Part shown: piece by piece, positions 31,260-43,805 of the stretch
Numbering within the stretch: position 1 is the stretch's first letter
Layout: the number at the start of each line of letters is the position of its first letter
Assembly (NCBI RefSeq): GCF_028640845.1
Contig: NC_080543.1
Span: forward strand, 100,373,825 to 100,437,824
From: Ahaetulla prasina
Taxonomy: Eukaryota > Chordata > Lepidosauria > Squamata > Colubridae
Length of the DNA stretch: 64,000 bases
Reading direction: 5' to 3'
Notes under the pieces: model-generated
What the model was told of the DNA's origin: nothing
The model's database searches: none
The model's input: only the letters and a program-made list of their open reading frames with translations
Position numbers and translations under genes: made by a program

Positions 31260-31784
31260 TGTTGTGACCCAGGCCCAAGTAGGTAGTTATAAACTTAGTC
31301 TGTGGAAAAATAAACTTTATTCAAACAGCTGGGAATTACTTCATTCCCAGCATCATTCAACAAATGCCTCCCAAACACAAATTCTTCAGTTATCTTACAA
31401 ACCTTCGTCCAATTAGGCAAACTGCCAAAGGTCCTTCCTGGTAAATGTCTAGAAGCCAAAAAAAAAAAAGATATACATGAAGCAGAGGACGCAGCTACAA
31501 CGTTGTTTTCAAGCTGAAACACGGGTGCTGGTCTGTTTTAAGCCTTATGGGAGGGACCAATCATCTCAGAGAGTCGTTCTCTCTGCTTGAACTGCTCTTG
31601 CCTTCTGGCAGCTCTTCTCATGCGTGCATTAGGAACAGGGTCCTCCTGTTCCTCTGCCTCACTACTATCAGTCTCTGGAGGCTCTGGAGTCCGCATCTCA
31701 CTTCCCGATGGTCCTGGCCTCACCTCAGCCTCATCGCTGTCCAACTCTGTTGCCAGCTCTGTAGGCTGCTGACAGACCACAACA
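31260..31784 (-). mobile_element. solo LTR (525 bp), 5-bp TSD
   Basis: On the minus strand it starts TGTTGTGGTCTG and ends CCTGGGTCACAACA. Exact 5-bp GAAAG duplications flank it (31255-31259 and 31785-31789). It is the same subfamily as the LTR at 13312. The U3 open frame (AEVRPGPSGSEMRTPEPPET then RRAARRQEQFKQRE) keeps the frame of the other copy across a 9-bp in-frame insertion. An A-rich run near 31460 is specific to this copy. Confidence 0.92.
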
Positions 31785-31861
31785 GAAAGCATATGAAGTC
31801 ATTTGTAAGAGTCACTGTTTGGTGCCTCAAATTCCTACATGCTTATGTTATCCATCTAGCA

Positions 31862-31992
31862 CAGGGGTGTCAAACTTGGGGCCCGCGGGTCAGATCCATC
31901 ACACGCTGGCTACGCCTATCCCATTTTAGCGAAGGGGAAAAAAGTTGTAATATATCACATGACGATGTGATGATGCGAGCTTGACGCCACTG
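31862..31992 (+). mobile_element. hAT MITE, family 3
   Basis: CAGGGGTGTCAAACTTGGGG to GAGCTTGACGCCACTG, flanked by exact 8-bp ATCTAGCA duplications (31854-31861 and 31993-32000). It retains CpG sites (GGGCCCGCGGG), which suggests a fairly young copy. Confidence 0.93.
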
Positions 31993-32087
31993 ATCTAGCA
32001 GATAATTGCTGTAAGCAGTCCTCAAATAAGTGCATCAAAGCTACTAGTCCACAACATTTGTTAACCCATCTAACCATAATTTTGGTA

Positions 32088-32461
32088 CATGTAGTCCTCA
32101 ACTTACAACAATCCATTTAGCAACCATACAATGTTACAATGGCACTGGAAAAAAGTCTCTGTGCTTTGGACCTTTGCAGCATCTTCATGGTCACGTAATC
32201 AAAACTTGGGCCCTTGTCAATCAGCATGCATTTGCAATAATTGCAGCACCCCAGGGTTTTCTGATTGCCATTTGATTTGCAATCTTCCCAGCAAGCCTCT
32301 GACAAACAAACTCAATGGAAGAAGGACTTAATGACCACATGATTCATTTAACAACTGCATAGATTTACTTAACAACATGGCAAAAAAAAAAAGCTTGTAA
32401 AATTGAATGTGATTCACTTAATCGCCTTGGTCAGTCCCAATTGTGGTTGTAGGTCTATCTG
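32088..32461 (+). mobile_element. TA-flanked MITE
   Basis: From CATGTAGTCCTCAACTTACA to GTTGTAGGTCTATCTG, with TA flanks at 32086-32087 and 32462-32463. It is a diverged copy with an inserted A-run near 32383 (GGCAAAAAAAAAAAGC). Confidence 0.8.
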
Positions 32462-32698
32462 TAATGTGGTTGAAATTATATATCCTCTCTCTGTAACCCT
32501 GCTGCCCACTGTCTGTTGACTTTTCTTATTTTACTATAACAGCTCTGGTCTGTAATGTTTACTGTACATAGTGGAAATTATTTTGGTAAAAGCTTTCTGA
32601 ATGACTTTGAATAATTAAAAAGAGGTTTTTCCATAAAGCCAAAATCCTACTCTTTGAATATTCTGAAACAAATGGGATCTGTTCAAATGTAGAAAAGA

Positions 32699-32753
32699 TT
32701 CTCTTCTCTTCTCTTCTCTTCTCTTCTCTTCTCTTCTCTTCTCTTCTCTTCTC
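32699..32753. repeat. (CTCTT)n microsatellite
   Basis: Eleven near-perfect units of a five-base repeat. No LINE tail is attached, unlike the AATAG arrays elsewhere in the window. Confidence 0.95.
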
Positions 32754-32879
32754 AAGTAGGATACATTGATATGGTTTTCTTCTTTCACAAGATAATTTTC
32801 CTTAGCAAAAGTAGAAATGTTTGTTTACACGCATTTCACATCTTGGAAGAAACTGAGCATTACATACAAAAAAACAGAA

Positions 32880-33350
32880 AACTGACAGCAGAAAAAGACC
32901 TAATGGTCCATCAAGTTTGCTTTTGAAATGTTTTGTTTTGTTTTGAATTTATTTATATATTATTTTTAATTTTATATTTTTTATTATTTTTTATTTTTGT
33001 CGGATGATGGATATGCGTTTATCCCAAGCATGTTTAAACTCAGTTCCTGATGATTGACCCACTACTCTTCCTTACTGCAAGTCAGTTCAAAGTGTTCACT
33101 ATTCTTTCTGTGAAGTAATGCTTTCTAACATTACTTTTGAACTTCCTCCTTTTCAGTTTGAGGTTATACCCCCATCTTCTTGATTTTTGCTTAATATTGA
33201 AAATGCTACTTTTTAGAATGTTACTCTTAATATATTTAAAGGTTTCAGTCATGTCATCTTTTTCCCCCTCTGTCCGTCAGGCTGTACATATTTTGTATGC
33301 TCTTCCTGGATCCTTTGCAAACTGTATTATTCATGATTGATCCATACGTC
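32880..33350 (+). mobile_element. old CR1 LINE relic
   Basis: The phrases AGTGTTCACTATTCTTTCTG, CTCCTTTTCAGTTTGAGGTT and TAAAGGTTTCAGTCATGTC are those of widespread amniote CR1 3' regions. The left part is disturbed by AT-rich sequence near 32930-33000. The copy is strongly diverged and non-coding; its orientation relative to CR1 transcription is uncertain. Confidence 0.6.
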
Positions 33351-33494
33351 ATTAAATTATTAACAGAGAGAGATTGCATAATAAAAGTTACAATGCAACA
33401 TGTATGCTTAAAAAATAATTTCTGTAATCATACATAACCTGCTTTGCGGTCAATAAAACATGAACTCTGCAGGCTACAGATATAAATGTTATAA

Positions 33495-33613
33495 CAGGGG
33501 TCTCCAAACTTGGCAATTTTAAGACTTGTGCACTTCAACTCCCAGCGAAGCTGGCTGAGGAATTCTGGGAGTTGAAGTCCACATGTCAAAGTTGCCAAGT
33601 TTGGAGAACCCTG
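33495..33613. mobile_element. hAT MITE, family 2
   Basis: CAGGGGTCTCCAAACTTGGC to GCCAAGTTTGGAGAACCCTG, 119 bp, with long inverted arms (CTTCAACTCCCAG against CTGGGAGTTGAAG). Exact 8-bp TGTTATAA duplications flank it (33487-33494 and 33614-33621). Confidence 0.95.
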
Positions 33614-33621
33614 TGTTATAA

Positions 33622-34305
33622 CATTTTGGGTCATTTTGGGATTTCTACCTACCTTAAAGAAGCGGCACTTCTTTTGTCTGACTTGAAAATGAGCTAAGAA
33701 GAGCTGCTCGCAACTCACTGTGTGTGTCTCAGTAAAAGTTACAGTATAGCAGAATATGTTCCCAGAATCAGCACTCCCATCTTTGCAAGGACAAAGCGTT
33801 TCAGCATAGGAGGATTTTTCAGGGACTTTCCAACCTGATACTAAATCCCCAAAGAGTAAATGCCAAAGACTGTAATTTGTACGTTTGGCCATATATAATG
33901 CAAGGTTAAAATGAAATTACTGTGCTTCAGTTGAGTTCTAAATAGTCTCACCAGACAGTTGTTGGCCTGATCATCATTTTTCCCTTCTTCCAGATAGGAG
34001 TTATTACATATCCCAGTTTCTATGGGTGAAGTGTATTTTATCAACCTAAGTGAAAAATGCAGCCAACGCTGTTCAAACTGGGTTTGTTTCAGTTCAGGGG
34101 GAATTAAATCCAGACCTGGGACCCTTTTGGATTTTAATTGCCTAATCAGCTTATATATTCACATTCCGAGTATCTAAATAGCAAATCATCATCTGCAGAT
34201 GTTGTATGGTTAGAATATTGTCTTATGACATCTGTTTTTGCAAAACTAAATACAGCTTCTCTAGACACATTTAAAAGGTAACAAAGTTACATGAAATAAA
34301 ATGTC
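33622..34305. other. unannotated stretch of LIMS1 intron
   Basis: No recognised repeat or exon. The minus-strand frame that reaches from here into the MITE at 33495 is fortuitous. Confidence 0.5.
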
Positions 34306-35431
34306 AAAAGTGGTGTTCCCCAAGGCAGCGTTTTTGGACCAACACTCTTCATATTATACATTAATGATCTCTGTGACCAAATAACAAATAATTGTGTTCT
34401 CTTTGCTGACGATGTCAAACTATTTAACACCACCAATAATACAGCTACCCCTCAAAAAGACCTTGACTTTGTATCCGAATGGTCTAAAACTTGGCAACTT
34501 CAAATCTCTACCAGCAAATGTTCAGTCTTGCATATTGGAAAAAAGAACCCAAACACTAAGTACAAGCTTGATGGACATTATCTTACAGATGACCCCCACC
34601 CTGTTAAAGACCTTGGAGTTTTCATATCAAATGATCTAAGTGCCAAAGCCCACTGCAACTACATCACAAAAAAAGGCTTTAAGAGTTGTAAACCTAATCT
34701 TGCGTAGCTTCTTCTCCAAAAACACTACTCTACTAATCAGAGCATATAAAACATTTGCTAGATCAATTCTTGAATACAGCTCGACTGTCTGGAACCCATA
34801 CCACATTTCTGACATCAATACAATTGAACGTGTCCAGAAATATTTTACAAGAAGAGCTCTCCACCTCTCTGAATACCTTATGCCACCAGACTTGAAATCC
34901 TGGGTTTAGAAAATTTAGAACTATGCTGTCTTCGACATGACTTGAGATTAACTCATAAAATCTATTACAATGTCCTTCCTATCAAAGACTACTTCAGCTT
35001 CAATTGCAACAATACACGAGCACACAATAGATTTAAGCTTGATGTTAACCGCTCCAATCTTGATTGCAGAAAATATGACTTCAGTAACAGAGTTGTTAAT
35101 GCCTGGAATACACTACTTGACTCTGTGGTCTCTTCCCAAAATCCCCAAATCTTCAACCAAAAACTGTCTACTATTGACCTCACCCCATTCCTAAGAGGTC
35201 TATAAGGGGCGTGCATAAGAGCACAAGAGTACCTTCCATTCCTGTCCTATTGGTTCCTTTCTTTATATTCAATTAATTTAGTTATTACATACTCATACTT
35301 ATATATATATACTTATATATTGTATAGTTATTTCATGCTTACACTCATATATACTGTGTGACAAAATAAATAAATAAATTAAAATAAAATAAAATAAAAT
35401 AAAATAAAATAAAATAAAATAAAATAAATAA
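34306..35431 (+). mobile_element. CR1-group LINE, 5'-truncated, with AT-rich tail
   Basis: The element begins within the reverse transcriptase (GVPQGSVFGPTLFILYIND, then LFADDVKLF, the catalytic ADD) and continues through broken frames to FARSILEYSSTVWNPYHI, IERVQKYFTRRAL and NQKLSTIDLTPFLRG. It ends in a tail of AAATAAAT then (AAAAT)n at 35361-35431. At least two frameshifts interrupt the frame. A second copy of the 3' end lies at 53150-53790. The clade within the Jockey/CR1 group is not settled. Confidence 0.82.
35361..35431 (+). repeat. (AAATA)n/(AAAAT)n tail of the LINE
   Basis: Continuous array of AAAAT units directly after the LINE 3' end, preceded by AAATAAATAAAT. The related copy at 53150 has only a short A-run at the same point. 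Confidence 0.9.
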
Positions 35432-35724
35432 ATGACCGGTCTGTTTCCTAATATCACTCTTGTTCTGGAATTAAACATTGTATCTCAGTTCAGCTGTGAT
35501 TTAGATGGTTTCTTTTCTCTTTGTATTGTTATCATTGTTCTTGCAAAAGTCTTAGTTATGGACTCTTTACAATTAAGAGTTCTAATTTTGAGTTTATTAG
35601 CCTTAAATAGTTTGGACTTCCTCTCTTTGTGGAAGTTATGACCATAGTGGTTAGAATGAAGTACTGCAGACTAAGTCACTGCTCACTGCCAGGAGTTCAA
35701 TCCTCAAGGTTAACTCAGTTTTCC

Positions 35725-37171
35725 TTTTTTTTTTTTTTTTTTTTTTAGTAAAAAAGTTTTATTTTTACAATCATATCAAACAACTCATTCAATGTACAGT
35801 TATATACATTTAGTCGGGCCTGCCCAGTCACCACCCCCCTTTTTAACACTTTTCCCTCTTCTACCTTCTTTTACTTTCCAGACCTTCCTCTCCTTCTCTT
35901 ATCTACATCCTCTCCTCCCTCCACCCTACACCTTCCTTCTCCCTCTTCTACCCCTCTTCCTTCCTCTTCTCCTCTTTCCTACCTCCTACTCTCTCTTTTC
36001 TCCCTCCCCACCGTTCTAAAATGGTAACTGGGCAGACCCGACCCTACATTAATTATATTTATACATCTTCAATAATCCCTGTACATTAACCATCACTCCA
36101 TCTCTAGCCTCAACCCCCCAATTCCCCTCCCCCCACCCCCACCCCGGCTTCCCAGAACAAAATGCAGGGTATCAAAACTAACAATCATAATCTAAAATAA
36201 TTCCTAAATTATAATCTCTAGTCTCTCCACACTTAATCACACTCTCAATTCCCCTCTCCTTCAGAAATATATCTAATACAAAATATTTCCTAAATTTACT
36301 CATATGCTATTCGATATTTTTTTATCTGATACTTATTTTGAATATAATCAATCCACATTTTCCATTCTAAAATATATTTTTCTTGTGTATAGTCTTTCAA
36401 GTAAGCAGAGATTTTTGCCATTTCTGCCAGATTTGATACTTTAAGTGTCCATTCTTCAATTGTAGGTAATTCTTCTTTCTTCCAATATTGAGCAATCAAA
36501 AGTCTTGCGGCTGTTATTAAGTTCAAAATCAATTTAGTCTCTATAGCTGTACAATCCATAATTATTCCTAGTAAAAAGAACTGCGGGGTAAACTTAATCT
36601 TCTTTTCAAAATATTCTGCATGATCCACCATACTTTAATCCAAAATGCTTTAACTTTTTACAAGTCCACCATATATGGTAATAAGTGGCATCTTCACAAT
36701 CGCATCTCCAACATTTAGCCTGTACATTAGGATACATACATGACAATTTTTGGGGGTCTAAATGCCATCTATAAAACATCTTATAAAAATTTTCTCTCAT
36801 ATTTTGCGCTTGTGTAAATTTAACATTCCTCACCCAAATTCTTTCCCAAGTTTCCAACATTATTGGTTGCTGAAAATTTTGTGCCCACTTAATCATACAA
36901 TCCTTAACCAATTCAGTCTCTGAGTCTATTTCTACTAATACATTATACAACCTCTTAATATGCTGTTGGCCTTGATCTCTCATTTGTTTTAACAAATTAT
37001 CCTCAATTTGCCTAACACCTATTTTTTGATCTAATTTCCATCTAGCTTGTAATTGTCCATATTGGAACCATGTATAATTTTTTCCTTCTTCCCCCATCTT
37101 TTCTCTAGATTTTAATTGTAATTCCCCCTTTTCCATACAAAGAAGTTCTTTATAGGTAACTACCTCCATCT
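35725..37171 (-). mobile_element. L1 LINE, 5'-truncated, 19-bp TSD
   Basis: A run of T at the left (35725-35746) is the poly(A) tail on the minus strand. Then come a pyrimidine-rich 3' UTR (to about 36290) and the C-terminal part of ORF2. Exact 19-bp duplications flank it at 35706-35724 and 37172-37190. It is a 1,447-bp insertion with a long, fresh duplication. Confidence 0.93.
36296..37169 (-). pseudogene. L1 ORF2 C-terminal fragment
   Basis: The frame from 37169 includes the cysteine-rich domain, with CWRCDCEDATYYHIWWTC (a C-x2-C, then H and C pattern) typical of the end of ORF2p. A frameshift near 36620 separates the last about 110 residues (36631-36296), which include IAQYWKKEELPTIEEW. 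The endonuclease and reverse-transcriptase domains were lost by 5' truncation. Confidence 0.88.
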
Positions 37172-37325
37172 AAGGTTAACTCAGTTTTCCATCCTGAGGT
37201 TGGTAAATTGGTAATATTGCCCCCAGATTGTTGGGGGCAATATGCTGACTCTGTAAACTGCTTAGAGAGGGCTGTAAAGCACTATGAAGCAGTATATAAG
37301 TCTAAGTGCTATTGCTATTATGACC

Positions 37326-38345
37326 TGTAACCATCAACAGGATTTGTTTCTTAATTATGCCATCAGTTTGTCAAATATGAAAAAGTAAACAATGGAAGGA
37401 TGCTCCATTTCCCATTTTGTTTTACATTTAGTCCCACCTTTTGTGTTTTTTTCACAAACAGATAACTAATACAACTGATTCATAAACAGAGTGACTGATC
37501 TAAATGAGGCATTAAATCAAATTTAGCCCTTAGTTATCCTTTGCATTAGCATTTTGCCTCCTGCTTTTTTATTCATTTTTGGCTGCTGCATAGTAGTAAA
37601 TTTAAAGCTATGGTATCGGCTAAGATGAAGTTGATTTTCAAAAAATTGCTAAAAGTAGTGCGGGGGAAAAGTGAACAGATTAAAGAGAAAGAGTCTGGAT
37701 GAATGGGAGTTCTTACAGTGTGAGTACAGTGGTTGTTTCCTGATGCGGTAGAATTCCGGCAGTCCTACAAAGCAATAGCAAAAGGTTAATGAGGCATAGC
37801 ATGGGATTTTGGAGTTCACTGCAGCAGCCTAGGCCAGCCTTCTGAAAGGCTTGTTCCTCTATTAACTAAAGGTCCAGGATTGTGAAAGCCTCCACTAACA
37901 GGGTTTGACTACAGATGAGTTTGAAAATTGCTCCTGCCTTATTCTTATTTCTTTCCTTTCAGGAGTGAAACAACCTAGAGCTCTCAACTAGCCCTTGGCC
38001 TCTTTTCCAAAACTGAATGTTAGCAATTAGCCGAGGTCTCTTTAAGTGAGATTCTTTCTTCCAGTAGTCTTCTAGGCACAGAAGAAGAGAGGAGCTAAAA
38101 AAACAAGGGTGGCGCAAATAGTTTTGTGGAATGAGGGAGATTTGGCTGTCAGATCCAGGAGGGGTGGGAAAAAAAACTTCTTTCTATAAGGCAACGGAAA
38201 TGGAATTTTGAAATTCTCTGCATTGTGAGCCTTCCCTTTTTTTTTCAACAACACCTTTAGAATTATGATATTATAATGGATGAGGATTATAAAATTGACT
38301 GAAAAGAAAAACAATTCAGTGATGTAAATGGTGACCGTGTAGAAC
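37326..38345. other. unannotated stretch of LIMS1 intron
   Basis: No exon or repeat is recognised in about 1 kb. Confidence 0.5.
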
Positions 38346-38349
38346 TTTA

Positions 38350-38612
38350 GGAAAGGGCCTCTGTGGCTCAGACTGCTAATGCAGTCTGTTATTAACAGCA
38401 GCTGCCTGCAATTACTGCAGGTTCTAGTCCCACCAGGCCCAAGGTTGACTCAGCCTTCCATCCTTTATAAGGTAGGTAAAATGAGGACCCAGATTGTTGG
38501 GGGCAATAAGTTGACTTTGTATATAAATATACAAATAGAAAGAAGACTATTGCTAACATAGTGTAAGCCGCCCTGAGTCTTCGGAGAAGGGCGGGATATA
38601 AATGCAAAAAAA
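38350..38612 (+). mobile_element. tRNA-derived SINE, family B, full length
   Basis: Head CTCTGTGGCTCAGACTGC (A-box-like), B-box-like GGTTCTAGTCC, body CAAGGTTGACTCAGCCTTCC, tail GTAAGCCGCCCTGAGTCTTC then GGGCGGGATATAAATGC and an A-run. It is the best-preserved copy of the family here. Confidence 0.85.
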
Positions 38613-39079
38613 AATAAATGTATGAGCAGACTTTGAGTATGTGTTTAGAATAATCTCTAACTAAAGGCTCAGAACAGACTAATAAGGAAAATTTTAAGAA
38701 AAGAGGTTAGAAAGATGCATGTAAATTGCTGGTACACATGTTTGTTAGTAAGCAAATGCTTTCTATATTCAGTTATTTGTTTTACTCGAACTGAATGGTA
38801 AGGATAATGTCACTTTGCTGCTTGTTTAACCAATTTGAGTCCTGTGGGATGATACAGGGATCATGAGACCTTCTGTATAGAAGGCAGCCTATTAGAATGT
38901 GAACTCAGGGACAGAAAGAATGGCAAAAAATGAAACTTTGAATGTATCTCCCCAGGGAATAAATGCCATGGCCTTGGAGCTGTGCCAGATAAAGTCCTTT
39001 TCTTCTACTAAAAGGTCAATTCCATAACAACTGAGGGATCTTCAAAGGTTCCTTTTCTGCTGATCTAAGTATTGAGGCA
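38613..39079. other. unannotated stretch of LIMS1 intron
   Basis: Nothing recognised. Confidence 0.4.
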
Positions 39080-39470
39080 GGTTCAAAGCAAGAGAGGTGA
39101 TTCTGCAGATAGTTTTTAAACATCGGTATCAATGCTTTGAGTTGGGCCAGGGAACCAATTGATATAAGCAGCATATTTTGCAGTGGTGAGCAGCCTTACT
39201 GATGCATTTTATATCAACTGCAATTTCTGGGTAGCCCCCAAATAGAACTAATTGTAATAGTTGAACTGGATTCCAGTCAAGATGTGAGTAATTGTTGGTT
39301 TGCCTGACTCTCTCAGCAAGGGTTGCATTTGGCACATTAGCTGTAATTATACAAATGCAGACACAAACCAGTTTGGAAAAGGGATGTTGAATCTCTGGTC
39401 CATCACTTTGAAGATAAGGCATCAAATCCTCTGTTTGGAACAGAGCAGGTATCTTAGAGGTATTTAAGAT
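39080..39470 (-). mobile_element. old L2/CR1 LINE relic
   Basis: The order of phrases (GCAGCCTTACTGATGCATTT, CAACTGCAATTTCTGGGTAG, GATGTGAGTAATTG) parallels the L2 copy at 23403-25910 (GCATTCTGGACTAACTGAAG... GAGGTAACGAGCGCATGAGT). It is strongly diverged and non-coding. Confidence 0.45.
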
Positions 39471-40089
39471 GATAGGAAGAGTGTTGGAAGGCAATTGAGC
39501 AATGATGTGGAAGCTTTGGTTGTATAATTTTATATGTCTAAATTAAATAATCTGTACTTTGCTTCTGCCATGGCTTTTTCTAACCCTTACATATGCAGGG
39601 AGTCATTGAGAGTCCTCAGGAAGCCAAATCAAGATCTATTTGTCTCTTCCAGAGAATATTTATCAGCCATGAAAAACTGGGCTAAGGATCAATCGTTTAA
39701 GGTAGCCCATACAAGAAGCATAATCCATAAACGCTACTGTAAAAAAAAACAATAACAATACTGCAGTAACAAAATCAGTAACAAAAGCATTTCTTCCCCA
39801 CCATAACTTTAACTAAATTAAATTAGGGGGAGAGGCTCAGAAAACCTGAGACACTTTCCACCTTTTTTCCTTCTGTGGGCTGAGATGTCTTTTGCATGAT
39901 GTTGTCTAGTCTGTAACTCTTCCTCCTGTCTCACAAGGTCATTCCCACACACCATTACAACTGATGAGATAGCACTTAAAGAATACAACCATGTTCATTT
40001 AGGAATAACTGATTGCTGACTTTTTTGTTGCAGTAATATACTAACATCAACTTAAATAGAGTGGGGACATCAATAGGATAGCAGCAATG
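39471..40089. other. unannotated stretch of LIMS1 intron
   Basis: No recognised repeat. The plus-strand frame at 39534-39755 has no domain. Confidence 0.45.
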
Positions 40090-40260
40090 CCTTATACCAA
40101 CCCCTGGGCTGGCCAGTAGCCCGTTGTGAACTGGGCTGCACAAGTGGTGGTTAATTACGCAAAGCTTCATTTGTGCATGTGGATTAGGTTGCGTGTGCAA
40201 AACCATCCCCTCCCTGCCACTGTTGGTCTGTGGAGCCAGAAAGGTTGGGGACTGCAGCCT
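40090..40260 (+). mobile_element. hAT (Charlie-like) relic, family 5
   Basis: CCAACCCCTGGGCTGGCCAG, AACTGGGCTGCACAAG and the right end AAAGGTTGGGGACTGCAG place it with the relics at 10156 and 18037. It is internally deleted. Confidence 0.55.
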
Positions 40261-41556
40261 TATAAAAAAAGAAGAATTGGTCTGTAGGCTAAGGTCATGT
40301 ATATGTAATTCCTGTTTGGTATTTTTTTTTAATTAAAAATAAATTTATTTAAAACTTAAATAATAAGAGGGCCAAAATATATCCCTGCTTAACTCCCTAT
40401 ATAGTATGGAGATCGGAATCATCATGTTGCCATTATGCAACGTGATTGATGTGCATAGAAGTGTTTTCATAAAACATTATCAGCTGAAGACGAAGCTTCT
40501 GATTTTCTCCTCAATTCATAGCGAAGTCAATGAAGGTGGCTTAGAGAGATCCCCTGTGGGAGGTTGGACTAGATAAGCCAGATAGTATAGCGTTATATTC
40601 TGAAGAACAGTTAGGTAATCTGAGCTTAAACGTTGCTCAGTGGCTGAGAGTTTTCTTGGTGCATCTAGTGAATAAGTTTAAGATATTTCTTTGTTTATTT
40701 GTTCATTCAAATTCTATAGCTGCCAACTCAATCAAATAACTAATATAGTCACCCTTTTTTGGGATATCTCTTGTGGTGGAGTGGCTCTATTGTTTGACTA
40801 TCAGTAAGGACTTGTTAAATTGAATACTGGAAATAAAAATACCAATACAGTAGCCCTCCATTTGGTGTCTATTTTGGTAGCTCTGGAAAGATCAATTCTT
40901 CTCCAGTATGTTCACCATTTTTTTGTTGGACAGAAGATTTAAGAACCTCTGGAGTACAGACTGGCAGGGAAGCAATTAGGGAAAGATATGCATAGGTCCA
41001 AGACTATTGTTACATTCAATAAATCACTAAAGTGAGAATCAGAAAGTTCCATCTCACCACTGTCGATTTGTTACATAAAGCAAGATGTAAAGATTATAGT
41101 GAATTTGTTAATAAACGGAATTACAGTATAACAGAAACATTAGAAAGAATTCAAAGAGAGTTCAGGAACTGGATCCATTAAAAAGTAAGGAAATAGGAAA
41201 GTACTTGGAGCAGATGAAACACTTACTGATTCTTTTTCTGGGAAACAAATCTGCAATAAGTGAATTTGGAGAAACAGGTGGTTCAGAGTACGAAAACTGC
41301 ATATTATCCCCATCTCTGTCTAATCTAAGGTATATAGTTTGTTAAATGAAGCTACCAAGGCAAAGATAGCTGACCACATGCTAAAAGAAAACTATTGTAT
41401 CAACAGGGGTCAACTGCCTCCCAACATCAGATAAATGTCTACATGTCCATTGACTAGTAACATCATCAGTGCTAGTGCAATGGGTATTGAAACTCCACAA
41501 GAAAACAACAAGCTCAGAAAGCACCAAGGAGCTGTCAAAATGATATAACAAACTAT
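40261..41556. other. unannotated stretch of LIMS1 intron
   Basis: No exon or repeat recognised in about 1.3 kb. Confidence 0.45.
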
Positions 41557-41894
41557 ATGTAGTCCTCAAGGTATGACCATTCAACAATGGCATGACATTA
41601 TGACTGCTTTGAAAAAGTGACTTACAACCAATCTTCAAAGTTATAATCATTGCATCATGTCATGTGATCGCAATTTGGATGCTTGACAATGTTCATATTT
41701 ATCACAGGTGCAATTTATAGCCTTCCCAGCCAGCTTCCAACAAGCAAAGTCAATTGAGGATGTGGATTTGCTTAATAACCTTGAGATTCACTTAACCATG
41801 GTAAAAATAGTTGTAAAATTAGATCCAGTATGTGATGACTCACTTAATGGCCACATTGCTTAGCAATGTGAGGTTGCAAGTCTAGGACTACCTG
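41557..41894 (+). mobile_element. TA-flanked MITE, diverged
   Basis: From ATGTAGTCCTCAAGGTATG to AAGTCTAGGACTACCTG, followed by TA. It has internal differences (GCAGCATCC replaced by GCATCATG), so it is among the older copies. Confidence 0.75.
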
Positions 41895-43805
41895 TACTTC
41901 TCTTTTTCTGATGATCAAGCAACTCTTCTGATTTTAAGTGTATGTGTATTTGTAGTTGGAATTTGTCAGAAATCCAAGTACTAAATGGCTGTTTGGGTAA
42001 ATGCCATATTGTAAAATCTCTCCATGCGTATCTTAAAAAACAAAGGCACTACACGAGACATTGTCTATTTAAGAAATGGTTATTTTCCTCGTTTGCCCTT
42101 CTTTTTAGCAGCTGTTGTAGACCTGTATTGGTGCCTACTAAGTATTTTTTTTTAGCTAATTCTCTTTTTTCCGCCAAGTGTCTTTGTGCCTGCTATTGAT
42201 ACGTTTACTTCGTCATATTTGTGTATCTTCATAGTATACCAGAAGAAGGCATAAAAAACATTTCTTTATTGTTCCTAAAAATATTATATAGCCAGGGAAA
42301 TAAAATCAGTAGAGGTTGTATGATTTAATAGCATCATGTGATCTTGGAGTATTACAATAGCGCAGAAGCTTAGAAAGAGACTTCAAGTTAAGATGCAATT
42401 TTCCCCAAGATATACCAAAAGACTTGTCCTGTTTGAGGATTTTATATCTAACACATTTAGAAGATTCCAACTTGGGAGAAACCTGTTTATTCTACTTTGT
42501 CATACTAATACTACAATGTAAAACTTACGTGATCTAAACTCTGCAGTTAGCAAATGCCTTAGAAATGTGCCTTCTATATTAGAATGTTTTTTTGTCCCAT
42601 TGGCATTTTTGTTGGCCTGGCCCATAAATAGTTTTCTCATGCCCTTGTAGCTTCTTGCCACAGCTTCGGTGGGGCTTTCAGCATAAAGCAACCACTACCA
42701 TTCTAATTGACAATATTTCCAAGAAAATTTATTTATTTTGTGAAAGAGAACAAATGTGGTAGTATTGTTTTGATTGCAGAAGAAAATTAGCAAATATTTT
42801 TTCTCTTGCTTTTTTTCCTGGTCCTTTTCTGTGTGGCCCCTTTACTACAATTTTCCTTCAAGATAGTTATAAGATACATTTGGAAAAATAAATGATTTGT
42901 CTTGTTTGGTTTGAAAAAGTAAACTAAAAATGACTAATAATATATGCTTCCTTTACAGTTTGAAGGAAGCAGCATTTTACAAAATAACAGCAAAATGAGA
43001 TGATGAAATAGTTATTAAAATAAATGAGTTTGTGTCACTTATTTTTGGAAATGCAAATACAGCCAATGGTTTGACTAAGAGTACTCATATTAAGTAATGA
43101 AATATGCTTTGTTTTGACGTTATTAAGATGTAGGGTAAAAGCATAACAAATGCAAGTTCTCAAGAACAATTAAATCATATTGTAAATTAGATTAATACAA
43201 TCCAAATTACACATTTTATATGGACTGATATATTCTTGAATATATCAATGTCCTTCTTGTTTTCTATAAAAAAGAACCCCATTTAATAATTTTAATTAGT
43301 TTGTTGTATAATTTGTCTGTTTCTGTATCAGTAAGCATCTCTTTAAGAACTATTCTAAATCCCAGTTTTTGTTTTCATAAAGGAACAAGGCACATTATTT
43401 GTCTTTTTATGCTTTGAACGAAATTTCATGTCCTGTGGTAGACATGTCTTGAAAATTAACTTGGATATTTTAAAATGCCATCATAGTCAGCTTGTTACAA
43501 CCACAGATGCACCAGTACATGGAGACAGGATCTGGTACAGGGCAGAGAGAGAGCTCAGAAATGAATTGAGTCATCTCTCAGCAACCCTCTTCTTGTGCAG
43601 CAGGACATGATGATGATGATGATGGACATGAACAATTATAACCATGGCACAGAAGGCCAAATACTATTGTCTGTATGGTACACATCAAGCATTACTTGGT
43701 GCAGAATACAAAAGATTCCCACCTGCTGAAGGGTATTAAGTCCTCATGTTAAGACTGCAAGGATAAAATTCTGTATTCTTATACACTCTTTTTATTCTAT
43801 CGTGA
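41895..43805. other. unannotated stretch of LIMS1 intron
   Basis: No recognised exon or repeat in 1.9 kb, except a short (GAT)n run at 43608-43624. Confidence 0.45.

Larger units (their letters stand above)
35641..37325 (+). mobile_element. SINE family A split by an L1
   Basis: The SINE head (35641-35724) and the SINE tail (37191 to about 37325, ending AAGTGCTATTGCTATT) are parts of one copy. The break falls at a 19-bp block, AAGGTTAACTCAGTTTTCC, which is present on both sides of the intervening L1. This block is a normal part of the SINE body (GGTTGACTCAGCCTTCC), so the L1 inserted after the SINE. Confidence 0.88.

Noticed and set aside
38350..38450. tRNA-like A and B boxes
   Set aside because: They are part of a repeated SINE head, without a complete cloverleaf or anticodon arm, so not a tRNA gene. 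The same holds at 1903, 19841 and 50524.
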